From positions 379,501 through 443,500 of the forward strand of contig NZ_LMND01000012.1 in the NCBI RefSeq assembly GCF_001423265.1: a stretch of DNA of 64,000 bases. Direction: 5' to 3'. How positions within the stretch are numbered: position 1 is the first letter of the stretch; each line of letters begins with the position of its first letter. The stretch comes from Methylobacterium sp. Leaf108 (GTDB lineage: Bacteria > Pseudomonadota > Alphaproteobacteria > Rhizobiales > Beijerinckiaceae). Below the pieces are notes generated by a model. It did no database searches. It saw only the letters and a program-made list of their open reading frames with translations, and was not told the origin of the DNA. Shown in pieces: positions 16,890 to 25,525 of this stretch. The translations under genes were made by a program, and so were the position numbers.

Positions 16890-17807
16890 CGCGGCGGGCC
16901 GGCGCCCGAAGCGTTCGGCGATGTAGATGCCGCCGAGCACGAGGGCGAGCGCCAGCCCGTCGTGCCAGCGGAACGGCTCGCCCACCAGCACCACCGCGAG
17001 CAGGGCCCCGAACACCGGCACCAGGTTCACGAACACACCCGCCCGGTTGGGGCCGATCAGCTCGACCCCGCGCATGAAGGCGAGCTGGGAGCCCAGCGAC
17101 GGCCCCAGCGCCACGAAGACGACGATCGCCCACCCCTTGGCACTGGGCCAGACCGCATGGCCGGCGGCCCATTCCACCGCCAGCAGCGGCAGCGAGGTCA
17201 GGAAGGCGGCCACCGCCATGGCCGTGAAGAAGGCGAGGCCCGAGACCGCCGGGCGATTGGGCAGGGCGACGGTGTAGCCGGCGTAGAGGAGGCAGGCGAT
17301 CAGCATCAGCATGTCGCCGCGGTTGAGCGCCATGGTGGTGAACACCGTCCAGTCGCCGTGGGTGGCCGCCACCGCCGCGCCCATCAGCGTCACCGCCACG
17401 CCGAGCCCCTGGAAGCCGGTGACCGTGGTGCGGTTGACGACGTAGTTGGTGAGCACGACGAGCACCGGCAGTGCCCCCTGGAACAGGGCGATGTTGAGGG
17501 TCGTGGTGTAGGCGCCGGCCGCATAGAAAAGGCTGTTGAAGGCGGTGTAGCCGCCCGCCCCCATCAGGAGGATGCTGAGCCAGCGCGGCCTCAGGCGGCG
17601 CCAGTCGCGCCGGACGTCCGGACCGGCGATGGCGACCAGCACGGCGCAGACCACGGTCCAGCGCAGGCAGGTGAGGACCTGGGGAGAGACCTCGCCCACC
17701 GCCCACTTGCTCATCACCGCGTTGCCCGCCCACAGCATCGCCGTCAGCGTGAGCAGCGGATAGGCCTTGGCGGTCGCGGACGGCGCCGGAAGGAGGGGAT
17801 CGGGCAT
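16887..17807 (-). CDS. EamA/DMT-family transporter
   Basis: 306 residues. Ten hydrophobic segments arranged as two EamA repeats, beginning LTLTAMLWAGNAVMSKWAVG and with the second repeat starting around YAGYTVALPNRP. It ends with a short basic cytoplasmic tail (RFGRRPAA). DMT proteins of this group are inner-membrane exporters of metabolites or amino acids; no substrate can be read from the sequence. The stop codon is provided by repeat R1. Upstream (36 bases) lies the DUF2125 gene on the same strand, so the two may be co-transcribed. Confidence 0.88.
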   Translation of the reverse strand: MPDPLLPAPSATAKAYPLLTLTAMLWAGNAVMSKWAVGEVSPQVLTCLRWTVVCAVLVAIAGPDVRRDWRRLRPRWLSILLMGAGGYTAFNSLFYAAGAYTTTLNIALFQGALPVLVVLTNYVVNRTTVTGFQGLGVAVTLMGAAVAATHGDWTVFTTMALNRGDMLMLIACLLYAGYTVALPNRPAVSGLAFFTAMAVAAFLTSLPLLAVEWAAGHAVWPSAKGWAIVVFVALGPSLGSQLAFMRGVELIGPNRAGVFVNLVPVFGALLAVVLVGEPFRWHDGLALALVLGGIYIAERFGRRPAA

Positions 17808-17843
17808 CGTGGCCTGTCTCGACGCCGATCGGATCGGCCGACC

Positions 17844-18950
17844 TCAATACAATGCAGGAACCGTGACGTTCGGGATCGGGAAGGGGCCGAGCATGAGGCG
17901 GCCGTCGGCCAGGCGCAGGGGCGGCAGCGGCTTCAGGGCCGCATCGCCGGGAGGTGCGGCCGCATCGGGCGCGCGGCGCCCCCCGCTCAGGAGCTGCCCG
18001 AGCAGGCGCCCGACCATGGCGCCGCGCTCGGCGCCGATCCGCTGCCCCATCGCCTGGGCCACCAGGGCCTCGAGCCCGGCGGCGCGCACGTCGAAGTCGC
18101 CGGCCGGGCGGTGGTCCGCGTCGAGGCCGATCTTGCCGCTCGCCTGGAGCCGGCGCTCGCCCTTGGCCAGGGACAGGAGGGCGATGTCGAGGCGCCCGCC
18201 GGCCTGGCGCCAGGTCTCGAGTTCGCGCGCGACCTGGCCGGTGCGCAGGACCGCCGCCCGGTCGATGGTGGCGTCGAGGGCGAGGTCGAGGGGATCGGTG
18301 CTGGCCAGGAGCGCGTCGAGCGGGGGCACCACCGCCCGCGTCAGGCGCAGGCTGACGTCGACCGCACCCTCGCTGGCAAAGCGCACTGGGGTCGGCCGGG
18401 CATGGGCCTCGAGGTGGTCGCCAGCGAAATACGTCGGCGGCTGACCTTCGGCGGCGATGGTGCCCTTGACGTCGTCCACCACGAGGGAGGCGCGGGTGAA
18501 GCCGTCGGAAGCGCCATGGAAGCTCGCCTCCAGATCCTTCCAGGTGGCGTCGGCCACGAGGTCGCCCTGTTCCACGTGGAATGGGCCCGACACCTGCAGG
18601 AGGCCGTGGCGCGGCTGGTAGACCTGCACCACCGCGGTCAGCGGTCCCAGGGTGAAGCGTCCGTCGGCCCGTGCGAAGGCCAGGGAGCCGCAGCGCAATT
18701 CGAGGCGGAAGGGGTAGCCGGTGATCGAGCGGTCGGCACAGGTCCAGGTCCGGCCAGCGGCCGCCTCCCGCGCCAGCCAGGCGTCCATCTCGTCGGCGGC
18801 GCGTCCCCGGATCCAGAACCAGGCCACCGACCACAGCACCACCACGAGCCCGAGCAGGACGAACGGCAGGAACAGGCCGATGCGGCTGCGCCTGGGCTCC
18901 GCCGGCCCTGCCGCCGCGTCCGGTCGTGCTTGGTCGACGTTCGACGCCAT
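17844..18950 (-). CDS. DUF2125 domain-containing envelope protein
   Basis: 368 residues. One N-terminal membrane anchor (LFLPFVLLGLVVVLWSVAWFWI, ~26-47) and a periplasmic DUF2125 domain with the typical start (AADEMDAWLAREAAAGRTWTC), GYPFRLELRCGSL and the ending NVTVPALY. DUF2125 proteins are restricted to Alphaproteobacteria and have no established function. The start has GGGAACGGAC upstream. The coding sequence contains a near-perfect parS-like palindrome (18569-18582) encoding the FHVEQ segment. Confidence 0.88.
   Translation of the reverse strand: MASNVDQARPDAAAGPAEPRRSRIGLFLPFVLLGLVVVLWSVAWFWIRGRAADEMDAWLAREAAAGRTWTCADRSITGYPFRLELRCGSLAFARADGRFTLGPLTAVVQVYQPRHGLLQVSGPFHVEQGDLVADATWKDLEASFHGASDGFTRASLVVDDVKGTIAAEGQPPTYFAGDHLEAHARPTPVRFASEGAVDVSLRLTRAVVPPLDALLASTDPLDLALDATIDRAAVLRTGQVARELETWRQAGGRLDIALLSLAKGERRLQASGKIGLDADHRPAGDFDVRAAGLEALVAQAMGQRIGAERGAMVGRLLGQLLSGGRRAPDAAAPPGDAALKPLPPLRLADGRLMLGPFPIPNVTVPALY
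18569..18582. other. parS-like site (13 of 14) inside the DUF2125 gene
   Basis: GTTCCACGTGGAAT, preceded by T, matches the ParB target core GTTCCACGTGGAAC except for the last base. See also the perfect site at 57400-57413. Confidence 0.5.
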
Positions 18951-19065
18951 CGTGTCCGTTCCCAGGCTTCCAGCTCCCGGGCCGGTCGCGGGCCCGGAAG
19001 CGACGGCCCGTCTTGGACGAGCCCGGACCCCGGATGCAAGCGCGACGATGGGCCGGCGCCGGGAC

Positions 19066-19509
19066 TCAGGCCTGCGTGCCGGTGGTGGCGGGGCCGTCGA
19101 GGTCGGCGACGATGGCGCGGCGCTCGCTCTCGTCCTCGGCCAGGCGATGGACGTGCATCTCCGTGGCGCCGCTGTTGCGGGCGCGGGCCACCCAGTTCTG
19201 GAGGCGCTCGCGCGGCGTCTCGCCGGCGGTGGAGAGGGCCACCAGTTCGGCGACCCCGGCCGCGTCCCGGCGCACCGCCATCACCACCGCCTCGCCCATC
19301 TCCGCCAGATCGGGCTCGACGAGGTCGTGGACGCCGACCACGTAGCGGCGGCCCGAATGCCCGCGCCAGGCGCTGAGCGTCAGCGCCGGCGTCCCGCGCA
19401 ACCCGGCGGTCGATCTCAGGCGTTCTTCGCGCACGTCCATGCTCCGCGACCTATCGTCCCGCAGGTCGCGCAGGGCGGCCGACCAGGACAGAGCTCTCTT
19501 GTTCGCCAT
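19066..19509 (-). CDS. conserved hypothetical protein
   Basis: 147 residues, soluble, no signal peptide. It begins MANKRALSWSAALRDLRDD and is rich in Arg, Glu and Ala; the middle (GHSGRRYVVGVHDL) and the segment GEAVVMAVRRDAAGVAELVAL look like a small alpha/beta fold. I do not recognise the family. A well-formed promoter lies only 8 bases before the ATG, so the transcript may be leaderless, and two DnaA boxes lie 78 and 160 bases upstream of the start codon. Cell-cycle-linked expression is therefore possible but unproven. Confidence 0.65.
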   Translation of the reverse strand: MANKRALSWSAALRDLRDDRSRSMDVREERLRSTAGLRGTPALTLSAWRGHSGRRYVVGVHDLVEPDLAEMGEAVVMAVRRDAAGVAELVALSTAGETPRERLQNWVARARNSGATEMHVHRLAEDESERRAIVADLDGPATTGTQA

Positions 19510-19517
19510 TTGTTCTA

Positions 19518-19546
19518 AAATAATCTTAACCGTTTCCGAGCGTCAA
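19518..19546 (-). promoter_or_regulatory. sigma-70 promoter for a possibly leaderless mRNA
   Basis: On the minus strand: TTGACG (19541-19546), 17-base spacer, TTATTT (19518-19523), then TAGAACAA and the ATG. The expected transcription start falls within a base or two of the start codon, and no Shine-Dalgarno sequence is present. Confidence 0.6.
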
Positions 19547-19586
19547 GGCCGACGCCCGCCTGCACCGGAAGTGGGGATGCGGCGGG

Positions 19587-19677
19587 TTATCCACAAGCGT
19601 CTGACCGAGTCGGAAGCGGCGGCGGCGCGCCCTGCGAGAGTCCACGGCGGAGATGGGTGACGAACGGGTTATCCACA
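19587..19677 (+). other. two perfect DnaA boxes with two GANTC sites between them
   Basis: TTATCCACA occurs at 19587-19595 and 19669-19677, same orientation, 82 bases apart, each within GGGTTATCCACA. Between them are GAGTC at 19607-19611 and 19638-19642, targets of the cell-cycle methylase CcrM. An AT-rich segment lies at 19510-19536. I saw no other perfect box in the window. It may be a replication-origin element, a DnaA-regulated promoter or a DnaA titration site. Confidence 0.6.
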
Positions 19678-19739
19678 GGCACACCCCGATCGCGGCGGCG
19701 GTGGGAGAACCCGCCGCCGCGACCGAGTGGGCGCCGCCC

Positions 19740-20495
19740 TCAGGCGTGGTCGTTCTGGCCGGCGATGCCCTTGGCCCGGCGACGGCGCCGGACGATGATG
19801 TTGAGGGTCTCCACGCCCGCCGAGAACGCCATGGCGGTGTAGATGTAGCCCTTGGGCACATGCGCCCCGAACCCTTCCGCGATCAGCGTCATGCCGATCA
19901 TGATGAGGAAGCCCAGCGCCAGCATCACCACGGTGGGGTTGGCCGCGATGAAGCGCGACAGCGGATCGGCGGCGAGCAGCATCACGGTGACCGCGGCGAG
20001 CACGGCGATGACCATGATCGGCACGTGCTCGGTCATGCCCACCGCCGTGATGATGCTGTCGATGGAGAACACGAGGTCGAGGACCAGGATCTGCCCGATG
20101 GCGGCGGCGAACCCGATCTGCATCTTGCCCCCGGTCTTGTCCTCGGGCTCGGGGTCGACCGAATGGTGGATCTCCTGGGTCGCCTTCCACAGCAGGAACA
20201 GGCCGCCGGCGATGAGGATGAGGTCGCGCCAGGAGAAGCCCTTGCCGAACACCTCGAACACCGGCGCGGTGAGCTGGACGATGTAGGCGACCGAGCCGAG
20301 CAGGCCGAGCCGCAGCACCAGCGCGAGGCCGATGCCGATGCGGCGTGCCTTGGTCTGATGCTCCTCCGGCAGCTTGTTGGTGAGGATCGAGATGAAGATC
20401 AGGTTGTCGATCCCGAGCACGATCTCCATCACCACCAGGGTGGCGAGGGCGGCCCAGGCGGTGGGGTCTGAGGCGAGTTGAATCAGGCTGTCCAC
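19740..20495 (-). CDS. TerC-family integral membrane protein
   Basis: 251 residues from GTG 20495. Seven to eight membrane segments with the TerC hallmarks: acidic residues in the first helix ([18 protein letters not shown]), LVLRLGLL, and the second conserved acidic helix [19 protein letters not shown], with the C-terminal helix ending [11 protein letters not shown]. TerC/Alx proteins are now linked to Mn2+ or Ca2+ export and metal loading of secreted proteins; tellurite resistance is the historical name. It follows the lipid kinase gene by 4 bases, so the two are probably one operon. Confidence 0.9.
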   Translation of the reverse strand: MDSLIQLASDPTAWAALATLVVMEIVLGIDNLIFISILTNKLPEEHQTKARRIGIGLALVLRLGLLGSVAYIVQLTAPVFEVFGKGFSWRDLILIAGGLFLLWKATQEIHHSVDPEPEDKTGGKMQIGFAAAIGQILVLDLVFSIDSIITAVGMTEHVPIMVIAVLAAVTVMLLAADPLSRFIAANPTVVMLALGFLIMIGMTLIAEGFGAHVPKGYIYTAMAFSAGVETLNIIVRRRRRAKGIAGQNDHA

Positions 20496-20499
20496 GGCG

Positions 20500-21447
20500 T
20501 CAGGCTTTCGTACCGAAGGGGAAGGGAATGGGCACGCCGGCGATCATCGGCGGCAGGGTCGCGGGATCGGGGGCGAAGATGCGCAGAATGCCGGGCACGA
20601 CCTTGAAATGGGCCGGCGTCACGGTGGTGAGCTCGCCGTCGGTGTTGACTTGGCGCGGGCGCCGGGTGCGCACCACGATCTCCGTGGTGGAGAAGGCCCG
20701 CACGTCGGCGGCCCGCCCCTGGGTGCCCTTGCGCAGGGCCGGCAGCAACGCCAGGAGCCGCCACCAGTGCGCGACCTCCAGGCTGTAGAAATCGAGCTTG
20801 CCGTCGTCGACCCGCGCGGTCTCCTCCACGGTCATCCCGCCGCCGTAGTGGCGACCGTTGCCCACCGAGACCTGGATGGTGGTGACCTTTTCCCGGATCC
20901 CGTCGTGCTCGAGGATCACCGTGAAGGGCCGGACCCGGCGCAATACCCGGATGGCGGCGATGGCGTAGCCGAGGGTGCCCCAGGTCTTCTTCGATTCCGC
21001 GGTGAGGTCCCCGGCGAGTTCCGCCGAGAAGCCGATGCTGGCGACGTTGAAGAAGTAGTGGCCGTTGACCCAGCCGAGATCGGCCGGGCGCGCCTCCTCG
21101 GTGGTGATGAGCTGCGCGGCGGCGACCGGGTCGGTGGGCAGGTTCAGGGAGCGCGCCAGATCGTTGGCGGTGCCGAGCGGCAGGATGCCCAGCGGCAGCC
21201 GGGTCTCGACGAGGGCGGGGGCCGCCGCATTCATCGTGCCGTCGCCGCCGCCCAGGATCACGAGATCGCACTCCCTGGCGTGGCGCTTGATCAGGGCGGT
21301 GCAATCGCCCTCGCCGGGCGGCTCGAACGGCGTGATGCCGCCCTCCACCAGCGCCGCGCGAATCGCGTCGAGGGGAGCGGAGCCGTTGCGGGCGTTGGGA
21401 TTGACGAGGAGAAGGGCGCGGCGCCCCTGCGAGGGGGCGTTCACCAC
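20500..21447 (-). CDS. diacylglycerol kinase-family lipid kinase
   Basis: 315 residues from GTG 21447 (a second GTG follows immediately). DAGK catalytic domain at the N-terminus: [10 protein letters not shown] (13-22), the nucleotide-binding [21 protein letters not shown]; then the beta-sandwich domain with [10 protein letters not shown] and NTDGE. Such YegS/BmrU-like enzymes phosphorylate diacylglycerol, sphingoid bases or related lipids at the membrane. The lipid substrate cannot be deduced. The gene begins a two-gene operon with terC. Confidence 0.88.
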   Translation of the reverse strand: MVNAPSQGRRALLLVNPNARNGSAPLDAIRAALVEGGITPFEPPGEGDCTALIKRHARECDLVILGGGDGTMNAAAPALVETRLPLGILPLGTANDLARSLNLPTDPVAAAQLITTEEARPADLGWVNGHYFFNVASIGFSAELAGDLTAESKKTWGTLGYAIAAIRVLRRVRPFTVILEHDGIREKVTTIQVSVGNGRHYGGGMTVEETARVDDGKLDFYSLEVAHWWRLLALLPALRKGTQGRAADVRAFSTTEIVVRTRRPRQVNTDGELTTVTPAHFKVVPGILRIFAPDPATLPPMIAGVPIPFPFGTKA

Positions 21448-21898
21448 GACGGCGTCTCCGATCGGAAAGGCGTGCGTCGGGCCGCCGGCACAGGTCGGCC
21501 GGACGGGGCGAGCGGTCGGGCCCGGTCATATCGAATCACGCGCAACACCATCCCCCCGGTGCGGTCGCACCACCCTGACGGCGGCACCACGGCAGAGAAG
21601 GGGTCCGACATCACGGTCGACACGTCCACCGCCAGAGGGGCCCGGACCCAACGCCACCACAGGTGGGTGTTAGCTCGGCCATGACAAGGCCGTCGAGCCT
21701 CGAAGGCGAGCGCGGGACCGGATCGACGTTCATCGGCCGTTCGATACCGGGCAAAGCGGGGAGAACCGCCTTTCGCGACACGGTCATGGAACCATTTCGC
21801 GCCGATGTCCCGTTTAGTGGTGAGGAGCGGGCCGCCGCATCGATGTCCGGCGGACGGCCGACCCGACCCTGGCCCCCGACGTATCCGGTGTTGATCCC
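21448..21898. other. 451-bp divergent intergenic region
   Basis: It separates the lipid-kinase operon from the secreted hypothetical gene at 21899. One 83-codon frame on the plus strand (21663-21914) lacks a signal peptide, domain or ribosome-binding site and is not called. No promoter or repeat is evident. Confidence 0.4.
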
Positions 21899-22681
21899 AT
21901 GCGCGACCGTCTGATGTTCGCCTCCGCCGTCCTGGTCGCCGGGGGCCTTGCCGTGGCGCCGGCCATCGCGCAGACCGGATGGGTCGACCCGCCGGCCAAG
22001 GTACAAGGCCAACCCGCCGCCGAGGCACCGACACCCGTCGCTCCGCCCGCCCCACAGCCGAGTGCCGAGCCGCGGGCCGCGGCGCGAACGACCGAGCCGA
22101 GCCCGGCGGCCGTCACGGAATCGCCGGCGAGGCCCCGCCGCGAGGCGCGGCGCCCGGTGCGCCCCGGCCAGGACCGTCTCGTGTTCACGCCGCCCGCGGC
22201 GGCAGCCGCCCCGGGCCCGGGCGTCGACGACCCGCGCTTTCCCGCGTGGGCGGGCAAGGCCCAGCGCCTGACCCTGGATTACCTCGACAGCGTCTCGGCC
22301 TCCAACGAGGCGAGCCTGGCCGAGGCGCCGCGCTTCTACGCCCCGCAGGTGCGTCGGTTCGGGCGGACCGTCTCCCTCGCCGCCGTGATCGCCGACAAGC
22401 GCCGGTTCGCCAGCCGCTGGCCCGAGCGGCGCTATGCCGCCCAGCCCGGTGCGATCCGCACCTCCTGCAACGCGGCCATGAAGGTGTGCATCGTCCAGGC
22501 CACCTATGATTACAGCGCCCGCAATCCCGCCCGCGGCACCCGCACGCAGGGGGTCGGCGAACTGGTGCTGGAGATCAGCTTCGCCGACGACCGTCCGGTG
22601 ATCGTGTCGGAATCGGGCCGCGTCCTGCGCCGGGCGGCCTCCGCGTCGCTGGTTGACGCGCGAACCAAAGCCGGCGCCTAA
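21899..22681 (+). CDS. secreted conserved hypothetical protein
   Basis: 260 residues. Signal peptide (LMFASAVLVAGGLAVAPAIAQ), a Pro/Ala/Glu/Arg-rich linker of about 85 residues, then a folded domain from AWAGKAQRLTLDYLDSVS to SGRVLRRA. This domain has the look of a SnoaL/NTF2-like fold (long helix, FYAPQVRRFG, TSCNAAMKVCIVQATYDYSA and the strand GELVLEISFADDRPVIVSE). Two Cys (SCNAAMKVC) may form a disulfide. Fold assignment is an inference; I do not know the family. The next gene starts 11 bases downstream. Confidence 0.7.
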   Translation: MRDRLMFASAVLVAGGLAVAPAIAQTGWVDPPAKVQGQPAAEAPTPVAPPAPQPSAEPRAAARTTEPSPAAVTESPARPRREARRPVRPGQDRLVFTPPAAAAAPGPGVDDPRFPAWAGKAQRLTLDYLDSVSASNEASLAEAPRFYAPQVRRFGRTVSLAAVIADKRRFASRWPERRYAAQPGAIRTSCNAAMKVCIVQATYDYSARNPARGTRTQGVGELVLEISFADDRPVIVSESGRVLRRAASASLVDARTKAGA

Positions 22682-22691
22682 GACGGGGCTC

Positions 22692-24020
22692 ATGTCCCTC
22701 GACGCCAACGACCCGGCCGACACCCGTCCCACCGACCCGCTCCTGCCGGAGCGGGATGCCGCTTGGGACGCCGACAGGGCCGCGCTTCGCGCGCGGATCG
22801 CGGCGGCGGTCGGTAACGCCCGCCCCCACCCCATCGCCCGCCATACCCTCGCGCTGCTGGTGGAGGCGCAACTCGCCCACGCCCCCGTACCGGCGGATGG
22901 TTCAGACGCGCACGACGGCAGTGTCGAGGTGGCCCTGGCGGCGATGCGCTCGCGCCACCCCGACCTGTTCCTGCCGCCCGAGCCCGAACCCGTACCGATC
23001 GCCGTCGAACCTACCGTGGCGGCGAAGGCGCCCGGCCCATCGATGCTGTCTTCGCTCGCGCCGTCCCCGGCCAGGCTCGCCGCCATGACGGAACGGGGCC
23101 GGGCGCTCGCCACGGCCGCCCGGAGCCGTCTCCTGACGATGGGTGCCGCGGCCAGGACGCGCCTGTCCCGCGAACGCCCCGCCCGGATGGGTCCGGAAGC
23201 GGCATCGGCCGAGCCGCCGTCGGTGGCTGCGGCGATGGCGGCCTCCACGGAGGTCTCGCCTTCGGCGATGTCGGCGCCCGCCCCGGCCGTGCCCCCGGTA
23301 TCCTTGCCGTTGGCGGATCGCAGCCGGCGCCGGGGCGCGGGCGACCTCTCCGTCCGCGCGGCCGATCGCGGCCGCCGGACCTGGTACGGCCTGCGCGACG
23401 GCCTCGGCGATGCGGTCGGGCCCGGCGGAAGCCTGCGCCGCCCGTCCGCCGTCATGGCGCTTGCCGCCGTCGCCTGTGCCGGCCTCCTCGTCGTCCTGCT
23501 GCGGGGGGACGGCGACCGGCCTTCCCCGGCCCCGGCGGCGACGCCGTCCGTGCAGACGCCCGCCGCCGAGACTCCACCCGCCGCCGCGCAGACGCCGCCG
23601 GCCTCGCAGCCGCCCTCCGCTTCGGCCCGCCCCCAGGCCGCCCCGCCCGACGACGAGCCCGCCCCCGACGACGCGCCGATGCAGGCCGACGTGGTGCCCC
23701 AGGCCGGCGAGATCACCGGCCCGGCGGAGGTCGTCGACACCGCCACCCTGAAGATCGGCGGCCGGGTGGTGCGGCTGTTCGGCGTCGCCTTCGTACGCGG
23801 CGGCCAGACCGAGGAGCTGACCCGCTACCTCGGCAAGCGTTCGGTCACCTGCCGGCCCGTGGCGGGCAGCGAAGCGCACCTCTGCGCGGTGGACGGACGC
23901 GACCTCTCCGAGGTCGTCCTGTTCAACGGCGGCGGCCGCGCCTCGCCCGAGGCCACCCCCGACCTCGTGGCGGCCGAGGACAGGGCCCGCACCGAGCGCC
24001 TCGGCGTCTGGGCGCGCTGA
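22692..24020 (+). CDS. membrane-anchored protein with C-terminal SNase-like domain
   Basis: 442 residues from ATG 22692 (an in-frame ATG at 22653 would overlap the previous gene). The N-terminal ~250 residues are Ala/Pro/Arg-rich and predicted cytoplasmic. One membrane segment follows near 255-275 (SAVMALAAVACAGLLVVLL), then a Pro-rich linker, then a ~105-residue C-terminal domain resembling the staphylococcal nuclease fold (VVDTATLKIGGRVVRLFGV ... LTRYLGKRSVTCRPV ... CAVDGRDLSEVVLFNGGGRA). The Arg in VRLFG fits the first catalytic Arg, but the Glu of the PE motif is not at the expected place, so nuclease activity is doubtful. Confidence 0.7.
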   Translation: MSLDANDPADTRPTDPLLPERDAAWDADRAALRARIAAAVGNARPHPIARHTLALLVEAQLAHAPVPADGSDAHDGSVEVALAAMRSRHPDLFLPPEPEPVPIAVEPTVAAKAPGPSMLSSLAPSPARLAAMTERGRALATAARSRLLTMGAAARTRLSRERPARMGPEAASAEPPSVAAAMAASTEVSPSAMSAPAPAVPPVSLPLADRSRRRGAGDLSVRAADRGRRTWYGLRDGLGDAVGPGGSLRRPSAVMALAAVACAGLLVVLLRGDGDRPSPAPAATPSVQTPAAETPPAAAQTPPASQPPSASARPQAAPPDDEPAPDDAPMQADVVPQAGEITGPAEVVDTATLKIGGRVVRLFGVAFVRGGQTEELTRYLGKRSVTCRPVAGSEAHLCAVDGRDLSEVVLFNGGGRASPEATPDLVAAEDRARTERLGVWAR

Positions 24021-24129
24021 CGGCGGCCGGCCGCTCCTGCGCGATGGGTTCGTGCCGGGTCCGCTTGCGCCGGTCCGGTTCGGCGCTTACGCCCCTTGCG
24101 CTCAAGCCCGGCCGCGAGGCGCGATATCG

Positions 24130-25413
24130 ATGACCGCTGCGTCCCCCTCCACCGCGCTCGCCGCGACGCTGGCCCGGCGCGGCGTGCACTACGGATGGGT
24201 GGTGGCCGCGGTCACCTTCCTCACGATGCTGGTGACCGCGGGCGCCGTCGGCGCGCCGGGGGTGCTGATCCTGCCGCTGCAGCGCGAGTTCGGCTGGGAC
24301 ACCGCCACGATCTCGGCGGCCCTGGCGATCCGCCTCGTCCTGTTCGGGCTGATGGGGCCGTTCGCCGCCGTCCTGATGAACCGATACGGGCCGCGCCGGA
24401 TCGTGTTGTGCGCGCTCCTCCTCATCGCCGGCGGGATGCTGCTGTCGCTGGGGATGAGCCAGGTCTGGCAGCTGGTCCTCCTGTGGGGTGTGGCGGTGGG
24501 CGTCGGCACCGGGCTCACCGCCCTGGTGCTCGGCGCCACCGTGGCGACGCGCTGGTTCACGGCGCGGCGCGGCCTCGTGGTCGGCCTCCTCACCGCCAGT
24601 TCGGCCACCGGCCAGCTCGTGGTGCTGCCGGTGCTCGCCGCCCTCACCGAACATTGGGGCTGGCGCGCCGCCCTCCTCCTCGTCTGCAGCCTGCTGGTGC
24701 TCACGGGTCTGGCCGTCCTGCTCCTGATGCGCGACCGGCCCGAGGACCTCGATCTGGCACCCTACGGCGAGGCAGCAGCGGCCGGGGCGGCGCTCGCCCC
24801 CGTCGATGCCGGCGGGGCCATCGCCGCCCTGCGCGAGGCGGCGCGCACGCGGGTGTTCTGGGTGCTGTTCGCGACCTTCTTCATCTGCGGGGCCAGCACC
24901 AACGGCCTCATCCAGACCCACTTCATCCCCCTGTGCGCCGACTACGGCATCAGCCCGATCCAGGGTGCCGGGGTGCTGGCGGCCATGGGCGCCTTCGATT
25001 TCATCGGCACCGTCGCCTCGGGCTGGCTGTCGGACCGCTACGACAACCGCTGGCTCCTGTTCTGGTACTACGGCCTGCGCGGCATCGCCCTGATGTGCCT
25101 GCCGTTCTCGGATTTCACGCTGATCGGCCTGTCGCTGTTCGCGGTCCTCTACGGCCTCGACTGGATCGCCACGGTGCCCCCCACCGTGCGGCTCACCGCG
25201 GCCCGGTTCGGGCGCGAGAAGGCCAACCTCGTGTTCGGGTGGATCTTCTGCGGGCACCAGCTCGGGGCGGCCGGCGCCGCCTACGGCGCCGGCCTGTCGC
25301 GCGACGTCCTGGCGAGCTACCTGCCGGCCTTCTTCACGGCCGGAGCCCTGTGCCTGTTCGCCGCCGCCGCCATCATGACCCTCGACCGGGCGAGGCCCGC
25401 GAGCGCCCGGTAG
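24130..25413 (+). CDS. MFS transporter
   Basis: 427 residues from ATG 24130. Twelve membrane segments with an MFS loop 2-3 motif (MNRYGPRRIV) and RWFTARRGLVVGLLTASSATGQ in the first half, and a second-half loop SGWLSDRYDNRW. The organisation resembles the oxalate/formate antiporter-like and monocarboxylate-type MFS carriers (TMs at HYGWVVAAVTFLTML and LQREFGWDTATISAALAI), so a small organic acid substrate is likely. It is monocistronic, with repeat R1 copy C just after the stop. An upstream in-frame start at 24052 would add a non-homologous Arg/Pro-rich leader. Confidence 0.88.
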   Translation: MTAASPSTALAATLARRGVHYGWVVAAVTFLTMLVTAGAVGAPGVLILPLQREFGWDTATISAALAIRLVLFGLMGPFAAVLMNRYGPRRIVLCALLLIAGGMLLSLGMSQVWQLVLLWGVAVGVGTGLTALVLGATVATRWFTARRGLVVGLLTASSATGQLVVLPVLAALTEHWGWRAALLLVCSLLVLTGLAVLLLMRDRPEDLDLAPYGEAAAAGAALAPVDAGGAIAALREAARTRVFWVLFATFFICGASTNGLIQTHFIPLCADYGISPIQGAGVLAAMGAFDFIGTVASGWLSDRYDNRWLLFWYYGLRGIALMCLPFSDFTLIGLSLFAVLYGLDWIATVPPTVRLTAARFGREKANLVFGWIFCGHQLGAAGAAYGAGLSRDVLASYLPAFFTAGALCLFAAAAIMTLDRARPASAR

Positions 25414-25421
25414 GCCTCAAC

Positions 25422-25525
25422 CCATTTCCGGTTGATCACGTCGTGATGCGGACATGGGCTTCGCTCAGGCGCCGCGCGGGCTCGGTGATACGGTCCACGC
25501 TTGATCCAAGCGGCAAACCGTATCA
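25422..25525 (+). repeat. dispersed palindromic repeat R1, copy C
   Basis: The best-preserved copy: CCATTTCCGGTTGATCACG TCGTGAT..., ACATGGGCTTCGCTCAGGCG, CGCGCGGGCTCGGTGATACGG, CGCTTGATCCAAGCGG, AAACCGTATCA. GATACGGT and ACCGTATC form outer arms with CGCTTG/CAAGCG nested inside. The final TCA is the minus-strand stop codon of the transpeptidase gene. Confidence 0.85.

Noticed and set aside
21663..21914. An 83-codon plus-strand frame before the secreted hypothetical gene
   Set aside because: No ribosome-binding site, signal peptide or recognisable domain, and it overlaps the start of a better-supported gene.
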